Assembly (NCBI RefSeq): GCF_019343105.1
Contig: NZ_CP073764.1
Location: 1,426,001-1,490,000, forward strand
Reading direction: 5' to 3'
DNA from: Methylovirgula sp. HY1
GTDB lineage: Bacteria > Pseudomonadota > Alphaproteobacteria > Rhizobiales > Beijerinckiaceae
Length of the DNA: 64,000 nt
This document shows, in pieces, positions 58,995 through 64,000 of the stretch. The translations under genes and the position numbers were made by a program. How positions within the stretch are numbered: position 1 is the first letter of the stretch; each line of letters starts with the position of its first letter. The notes below the pieces were generated by a model. That model was not told the origin of the DNA and made no database searches. It saw only the letters and a list, made by a program, of their open reading frames with translations.

Positions 58995-60569
58995 ATGCTG
59001 ACAGGTGAGCTGCGATCGAAGATTGATGCCGTATGGAACGCGTTCTGGGCCGGCGGCATCGCCAATCCGCTCGAGGTCATCGAGCAGATCACCTATCTCT
59101 TGTTCATGCGCGGGCTCGACGAAGCCCATACGCGCGAGGAGAACAAGGCGAACCGGCTCGCCCGCCCGATGGAGCGGCGCATTTTTCCCGAAGGCAAGGA
59201 CGGCATCGGAAAAAAGGGCGGCGTTGCCTATGAGGACATGCGCTGGTCGCGGCTGAAGAACGGCGACCCCGCGACGATGTTTGAAATCGTCTCCGAACAT
59301 GTCTTTCCCTTCCTGCGTGCTATGGCCGAGGACGGCACGGCGCATGCCGCACATATGAAGGGCGCGCGCTTCACCATTCCGACACCCGCGCTGCTCGCCA
59401 AAGTCGTCGATCTTCTGGCCGATATTCCGATGGAGGATCGCGACACCAAGGGCGACCTTTACGAATATATGCTGTCGAAGATCGCGAGCGCCGGCCAGAA
59501 CGGCCAATTTCGCACGCCGCGCCACATCATTGCGCTCATGGTCGAGATGATGGCGCCGGGGCCGAAGGACATCATCTGCGATCCGGCTTGCGGCACTTGT
59601 GGCTTCCTGGTCGCGGCCGGCCAATATTTGCGCGACAATCATCAAAAGCTGTTTCACGAGGCTGAAAGCCGCGAGCATTTCCACGAGGAAATGTTTCATG
59701 GCTTCGATTTCGATAATACGATGCTGCGCATCGGCTCGATGAACATGACCCTCCACGGCGTCGACAATCCCGACATCCGCTACAAGGATTCCTTGGCGCA
59801 GGAACATGCGGGCGATGCCGACCGCTATAGCCTCGTGCTCGCCAATCCGCCCTTCGCCGGCTCGCTCGATTACGAGACAACGGCGAAGGATCTGATCGCC
59901 ATCGTCAAGACCAAGAAGACCGAGCTTTTGTTCATGGCGCTGTTTTTGAAGCTGCTGAAGCCCGGCGGGCGCGCGGCAGTCATCGTGCCGGATGGCGTGC
60001 TGTTCGGCTCTTCCACAGCACACAAAGAAATCCGCCGCATGCTGGTCGAGGATCATCGGCTCGACGGGATCGTGAAGCTGCCATCCGGCGTGTTTCGGCC
60101 CTATGCCGGCGTCTCGACGGCGATCGTGCTTTTCACCAAGACCAATTCCGGCGGGACCGACGATGTCTGGTTCTATGATTGCCAGGCGGATGGATTTTCG
60201 CTGGACGATAAACGGAACGCACTCTTGCCGGCCGAGAAGATCGGCCCGACGCCGGGCACGCGCGAGGCCGGGCATTTCATCTCTCTGACGCTCAGCGAAG
60301 ATGAGCACGCGAAGAACAATCTGCCGGACATTGCGGCACGTTGGAAAAAGCGCCATGGCGCGGAGCGCGAGCGTCCGCGCACGGCGCAGAGCTTTTGCGT
60401 GCCCAAGGCCGAGATCGCGGCGACGGGCTACGACCTTTCGATCAATCGCTACAAGGAAGTGGTGCATGAAGCGGCCGAACATCGGCCGCCGAAAGAGATC
60501 ATCGCGGAACTGAAAGCGCTGGAGAAGGAGATCGCGGAAGGTCTAGATGAGTTAGAGGGGATGCTGTGA
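58995..60569 (+). CDS. hsdM: Type I restriction-modification methyltransferase HsdM
   Basis: 524 residues from the ATG at 58995 (family N-terminus MLTGELRSKIDAVWNAFWAG); GAGGA lies just upstream, closer than usual. An upstream extension of the frame to 58875 is not conserved. N-terminal HsdM domain, then the N6-adenine methyltransferase core with the SAM motif DPACGTCGFL (196-205) and the catalytic NPPF (284-287). It methylates adenine in the site chosen by HsdS. The stop overlaps the hsdS GTG (GTGA). Confidence 0.95.
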   Translation: MLTGELRSKIDAVWNAFWAGGIANPLEVIEQITYLLFMRGLDEAHTREENKANRLARPMERRIFPEGKDGIGKKGGVAYEDMRWSRLKNGDPATMFEIVSEHVFPFLRAMAEDGTAHAAHMKGARFTIPTPALLAKVVDLLADIPMEDRDTKGDLYEYMLSKIASAGQNGQFRTPRHIIALMVEMMAPGPKDIICDPACGTCGFLVAAGQYLRDNHQKLFHEAESREHFHEEMFHGFDFDNTMLRIGSMNMTLHGVDNPDIRYKDSLAQEHAGDADRYSLVLANPPFAGSLDYETTAKDLIAIVKTKKTELLFMALFLKLLKPGGRAAVIVPDGVLFGSSTAHKEIRRMLVEDHRLDGIVKLPSGVFRPYAGVSTAIVLFTKTNSGGTDDVWFYDCQADGFSLDDKRNALLPAEKIGPTPGTREAGHFISLTLSEDEHAKNNLPDIAARWKKRHGAERERPRTAQSFCVPKAEIAATGYDLSINRYKEVVHEAAEHRPPKEIIAELKALEKEIAEGLDELEGML

Positions 60570-61759
60570 GCTTGCGCATGGCTCGGCTTGGCGAAGTCTG
60601 CGAAATAAATCCACGAATGCCCAAATCGCTCGCGGATGATCAGGCAATTTCGTTTCTTTCAATGGCTGGAATATCTGAGAATGGGCAGATCGACTTTGAA
60701 GAAAGGCGGTCCGCCCGCGAAGTGAAGAAAGGTTATACCTACTTCGAGCGCGGCGATGTCCTTCTAGCTAAAATCACTCCATGCTTCGAAAATGGAAAGG
60801 CGACACGAACTGGGTCTCTCAAAAATGAAGTAGGTTTTGGTTCAACCGAATTTCATGTGTTTCGTGCGTCTGAAGATGCGTTGCCAGACTACATTTTCCA
60901 TGCAGTTTGGAATCCAGCTTTCCGGTCTGCGGGTTCAATGAACATGACCGGAAGCGCGGGACAAAAGCGGGTTCCCGTCGATTTTCTCAAGCGGTTCGAA
61001 ATCCCACTCCCCCCGCTCGACGAGCAGCGGCGGATCGCGGCCATCCTTGACAAGGCGGATGCGTTGCGCCGCAAGCGCAAACGCGCCCTCGACCTCCTCG
61101 ACAGCCTCACCCAATCGATCTTTCTGGAGATGTTTGGGGACCCCGTTTCTCCGAACCATCACCGGATAGAGGTGTTGGGCAACGTGCTCCTGAACATCGA
61201 CAGCGGATGGAGTCCGATCTGCTTAGATCGAGCAACAGCTTCGGACGAGGCCGGCGTTCTGAAGCTAAGCGCTCTAAGCCGTTCGGGGTTTCTATCTGCT
61301 GAAAACAAAGCGCTTCCCAGTGATCTTGATCCCAAGGCTGGCACCGAAGTGGCAAGCGGCGATATCCTATTCTGCCGAAAAAACACCAGGGAGTTGGTTG
61401 GGGCGAGCGTCTACGTTTGGGAGACGAGACCTGGTCTTCACATGTCGGACCTTATCTTTCGGCTTGTTCCTAATGTGAACTGCGTTCACCCAATCTTTTT
61501 GCAAGCGCAGTTGAGCATGTCGAGTCAGCGCAGAAGAATATCCGATCTTGCGGGTGGCGCAGCCGGATCAATGCCGAATGTGTCAAAGGGAAAGTTGCGC
61601 GAGCTAAAAATCACTCTACCAGATTTATCCAGGCAGCTTGCATTCGCAGAGACGATGCGAAAACAACGCAAGTTAACCGCGATAGCCACTAGATCGTCGA
61701 TAGCAGGCGAACACCTCTTCTCCTCCCTCCAATCCCGCGCCTTTTCGGGTCAACTCTAA
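60566..61759 (+). CDS. hsdS: Type I specificity subunit HsdS
   Basis: 397 residues from a GTG overlapping the hsdM stop; an ATG four codons later (60578) is an alternative. It has the standard two-target-recognition-domain layout: TRD1 about 1-145, a conserved helical spacer (LPPLDEQRRIAAILDKADAL, then RRKRKRALDLLDSLTQSIFL), and TRD2 about 190-350 with a second spacer-like end. It sets the DNA site for both methylation and cleavage. TRDs are the variable parts, so the recognition sequence cannot be predicted here. Confidence 0.93.
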   Translation: MSLRMARLGEVCEINPRMPKSLADDQAISFLSMAGISENGQIDFEERRSAREVKKGYTYFERGDVLLAKITPCFENGKATRTGSLKNEVGFGSTEFHVFRASEDALPDYIFHAVWNPAFRSAGSMNMTGSAGQKRVPVDFLKRFEIPLPPLDEQRRIAAILDKADALRRKRKRALDLLDSLTQSIFLEMFGDPVSPNHHRIEVLGNVLLNIDSGWSPICLDRATASDEAGVLKLSALSRSGFLSAENKALPSDLDPKAGTEVASGDILFCRKNTRELVGASVYVWETRPGLHMSDLIFRLVPNVNCVHPIFLQAQLSMSSQRRRISDLAGGAAGSMPNVSKGKLRELKITLPDLSRQLAFAETMRKQRKLTAIATRSSIAGEHLFSSLQSRAFSGQL

Positions 61760-61771
61760 CCGGACGCACTC

Positions 61772-61945
61772 ATGTCCAACTTCGCCTTCCTCGCCGCCGG
61801 ATTTCCAAACTGGCGCGAGGCGATGGCCGAGACAGGACGGCAAACGTCATTTTCCTTGCCGTACGGTAACATTAACGGCACCATATGGATTGAGGAATAT
61901 CGTACGGCTCGTCGGTGTCTAAATGCAGCCTCCGGGGAAGAATAA
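61772..61945 (+). pseudogene. Fragmentary copy of the hsdR 5' end
   Basis: It starts at the ATG just after hsdS and encodes MSNFAFLAAGFPNWREAMAE, close to the true HsdR start MSNFAFLAAEFPSVHEAALE; the first 37 bases differ at only two positions. Similarity fades after about 25 codons and the frame stops at 61945 (57 residues). It looks like the original hsdR start left behind when DNA carrying the antitoxin gene entered the operon. Confidence 0.7.
61859..61907. promoter_or_regulatory. Possible operator: repeated CGTACGG
   Basis: CCGTACGG (61859-61866, a perfect palindrome) and TCGTACGG (61900-61907) lie 41 bases apart upstream of the orphan antitoxin gene. They may be antitoxin-binding sites; they overlap the hsdR-like fragment. 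Confidence 0.3.
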
Positions 61946-61958
61946 GCGCTTCAGAAGC

Positions 61959-62003
61959 CCTCATCCTGAGGAGGCTGCGTGGCAGCCGTCTCGAAGGATG
62001 AGG
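61959..62003. repeat. Rhizobial-type palindromic repeat
   Basis: The outer stem is CCTCATCCT/AGGATGAGG (61959-61967 with 61995-62003) and the inner stem is GGCTGC/GCAGCC (61973-61987). CCTCATCCTGAGGAG...GAAGGATGAGG is a familiar dispersed repeat in Bradyrhizobium- and Beijerinckia-like genomes. It lies between the hsdR fragment and the antitoxin gene. Confidence 0.75.
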
Positions 62004-62041
62004 AGCTTTAGCGCGTAAGGCAGGCAGCAGGAGACAATAGG

Positions 62042-62368
62042 ATGCCCCTGACAAAAAGTTTCCGTGAGACCGTGCAGGAGCGAGCGGCTGGCGACCCGGC
62101 GTTTCGCGAGGCCTTGTTCCAGGAGGCCGTGCAAGCGCTCCTCGCAGGCGATGCGGATGCCGGGCGTGCAGCCATGCGCGACTATATCAATGCCACACTC
62201 GGCTTCGAAAAGCTCGGCGCGGCGCTTGGCAGATCGCCCAAGAGCCTGATGCGCATGTTCGGATCAAGCGGCAATCCAACGGCGGAAAATCTGCTCGGCG
62301 TGATCGGCGCGCTGCAGGCAGAGACCGGTGTTCGTCTTGAAGTTCGTGCGGTGGCCGACGCAGCCTGA
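62042..62368 (+). CDS. Orphan antitoxin, addiction-module HTH family
   Basis: 108 residues, preceded by AGGAGA nine bases upstream. The core LGFEKLGAALGRSPKSLMRM followed by FGSSGNPTAENLLGVIGALQ is an XRE-like helix-turn-helix of the HigA/addiction-module antidote type that normally pairs with a small RelE/HigB-like toxin. No toxin gene is found next to it. It sits inside the type I RM operon, 15 bases before hsdR. Confidence 0.75.
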   Translation: MPLTKSFRETVQERAAGDPAFREALFQEAVQALLAGDADAGRAAMRDYINATLGFEKLGAALGRSPKSLMRMFGSSGNPTAENLLGVIGALQAETGVRLEVRAVADAA

Positions 62369-62383
62369 CGAAAGTCTCTCTCC

Positions 62384-64000
62384 ATGTCCAACTTCGCCTT
62401 CCTTGCCGCCGAATTTCCAAGCGTCCATGAGGCGGCTTTGGAGGCGGAGCGGCAGGCGGCGGTGTCGCCCACGGCTGCGGCTTTCTTTGCGGGCAAGGCC
62501 GTCGAAGTCGCGGTGAAATGGGCCTTTCGCACCGATCCCGACCTGAAGCTTCCCTATCAAGACAATATCGCCGCTTTGCTGCACGAGCCCTCCTTTCGCC
62601 GTGCGGCAGGCGAGGCCGTCTTCGCCAAGGCGAAATATATCAACAGCCTGCGCAATCGCGCCGTGCATGAAGAAAAGACGATCCGCCCCGGCGATGCCCT
62701 CGGCGCGGTGAAGGAGCTGTTCCACGTCTGCTTCTGGCTCGCCCGCACTTATGCGCGCCAAGCCAAGCCGGCCGATGGATTGGCTTTCGATCCGTCCGCT
62801 CTGTCGCGCCGCGACGATGTGCTGAAAAAGACCTTCGCCTATGTGAAGGCGCAGCAGGCCGAGCTCGATGCCAAGAACGGCGAACTGGCAAAACTCCTCG
62901 CCGATAAACAGACGCTCGACGATCAATTGAAGCAGCTGCGCGCTGAGGTCGCCACTGCCCGCAGGACCAGCGCGGCGCAGCCGGACCAGCACGACTATAA
63001 TGAAGCCGAGACGCGCGACCGCTATATCGATCTTCTGTTGCGCGAGGCCGGCTGGACGCTCGACCGGCCGGAGGACATCGAGTTTCGCGTCGAGGGCATG
63101 CCCAATAATGAAGGCATCGGCTTCGTCGACTATGTGCTCTGGGGTGCAGACGGCAAACCGCTCGGTCTCGTCGAGGCGAAACGCACGCGTGCCGATGCGC
63201 GCAAGGGTCAGCAGCAGGCGAAGCTCTATGCGGATTGCCTGGAAGCGCGCTACGGCCAGCGGCCGGTGATCTTCTATTCCAATGGCTACGAGCATTGGAT
63301 CTGGGACGATACGCGCTATCCGCCGCGCCAGATTGGCGGCTTCTACAAGCGCGATGAATTGGAGCTTTTGATCCAGCGCCGCACGAGCCGCAAAAGGCTT
63401 GCAGAAACGCGGATCAACACGGCCATTGCTGGGCACAAGCGGCCCTATCAGCAGCGCGCCATCCGCGCGATCGCGAAAAGCTTCGAGGAGGATGGCCTGC
63501 GCAAGGCGCTGCTTGTCATGGCAACCGGCTCCGGCAAGACGCGCACGGTGATCGCGTTGGTCGATCTTTTGATGCGGGCGGGCTGGGTGAAGCGCGTGCT
63601 GTTCCTTGCCGACCGTATCGCGCTGGTGAATCAGGCGACCGGCGCCTTCAAGGCGCATCTGCCGGATTGCGCGCCGGTGAACCTCGTTACCGAGCGATTG
63701 AGCGAAGGCCGCGTCTTCCTTTCCACCTATCCGACGATGATGAATTTGATCGACGGCAGGCAGGACGGAAAGGCGAAGTTCGGGCCGGGCCATTTTGACC
63801 TCATCGTCATCGACGAGGCGCATCGCTCTGTCTATCAGCGGTTTCGGGCGATCTTCGACTATTTCGACAGCTTCCTCGTCGGCCTGACCGCGACGCCCAA
63901 GGACGAAATCGACCATAACACTTATTCCTTGTTCGACCTCGAAGACGGCGTGCCGACCGATGCCTATTCGCTCGACGAGGCAGTGGCCGACGGCTATCTC
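62384..64000 (+). CDS. hsdR: Type I restriction subunit HsdR, 3'-truncated by window edge
   Basis: 539 residues are visible. A DUF4145-like helical N-terminus (about 1-130) and a coiled coil (about 145-195) precede the nuclease domain (about 205-330) with the catalytic VDYVLW...GLVEAKRT Asp/Glu-x-Lys motif (D249, E264, K266). The SF2 motor begins with Walker A MATGSGKT (379-386) and the DEAH box LIVIDEAHRS (473-482). It translocates DNA and cuts unmethylated targets. The open frame continues past the end of the window. Confidence 0.93.
   Translation, partial: MSNFAFLAAEFPSVHEAALEAERQAAVSPTAAAFFAGKAVEVAVKWAFRTDPDLKLPYQDNIAALLHEPSFRRAAGEAVFAKAKYINSLRNRAVHEEKTIRPGDALGAVKELFHVCFWLARTYARQAKPADGLAFDPSALSRRDDVLKKTFAYVKAQQAELDAKNGELAKLLADKQTLDDQLKQLRAEVATARRTSAAQPDQHDYNEAETRDRYIDLLLREAGWTLDRPEDIEFRVEGMPNNEGIGFVDYVLWGADGKPLGLVEAKRTRADARKGQQQAKLYADCLEARYGQRPVIFYSNGYEHWIWDDTRYPPRQIGGFYKRDELELLIQRRTSRKRLAETRINTAIAGHKRPYQQRAIRAIAKSFEEDGLRKALLVMATGSGKTRTVIALVDLLMRAGWVKRVLFLADRIALVNQATGAFKAHLPDCAPVNLVTERLSEGRVFLSTYPTMMNLIDGRQDGKAKFGPGHFDLIVIDEAHRSVYQRFRAIFDYFDSFLVGLTATPKDEIDHNTYSLFDLEDGVPTDAYSLDEAVADGYL

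Noticed and set aside
62264-63916. 550-codon open frame on the minus strand
   Set aside because: Antisense to hsdR, which has clear helicase and nuclease motifs; long antisense frames are expected at this GC content.

Overview
The window is a high-GC alphaproteobacterial chromosome segment, most likely Hyphomicrobiales (Rhizobiales) and perhaps close to Beijerinckiaceae; that family-level guess is inference. Supporting signs are a tRNA-His with a G1:U72 pair and A73 (an alphaproteobacterial peculiarity), CtrA-type TTAA-N7-TTAA sites, a PdhS/PleC-like sensor kinase, a single-subunit NAD formate dehydrogenase, and rhizobial-style palindromic repeats.

Positions 1-46911 look like ordinary chromosome. 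A glycolate oxidase operon (glcDEF), an NAD formate dehydrogenase and a lactate-utilisation operon (lutABC) form a cluster for oxidising small organic acids. They are followed by a large PAS sensor kinase, tRNA-His, an Fsr-type exporter, a membrane-anchored coiled-coil protein behind CtrA-like sites, mtnA, an amino-acid permease, a small c-type haem protein and the glutamate synthase genes gltBD. Next come a GntR-controlled CoA-transferase/crotonase operon, two RND efflux loci (TetR + small ORF + RND + adaptor; RND + adaptor + NodT-type outer membrane factor) separated by an aldo/keto reductase, and a GH3 glucosidase divergent from a GH144-type glucanase and an SbmA/YddA-like ABC exporter.

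From about 46.9 kb to the end the window becomes an accessory island. An IS21-family element has cut off the tnsB gene of a Tn7-like transposon whose tnsA and one AT-rich end survive. Then come an unrecognised ORF, an IS1380-type transposase broken by a hairpin repeat, a tightly overlapping three-gene operon (XRE-ASCH / PIN-GNAT-ASCH-like / P-loop kinase), an IS630-type element, and a type I restriction-modification system (hsdM, hsdS, hsdR; hsdR runs off the window). Between hsdS and hsdR sit a fragmentary copy of the hsdR 5' end, a rhizobial palindrome and an orphan antitoxin gene.

The best candidate for an undescribed system is the three-gene operon at 54480-57347. All junctions overlap, a palindromic operator-like site precedes it, a terminator-like hairpin follows it, and its domains (XRE repressor, ASCH, PIN nuclease, GNAT, kinase) are typical of toxin-antitoxin or RNA-targeting defence modules. 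Its function is inferred from domain logic only.
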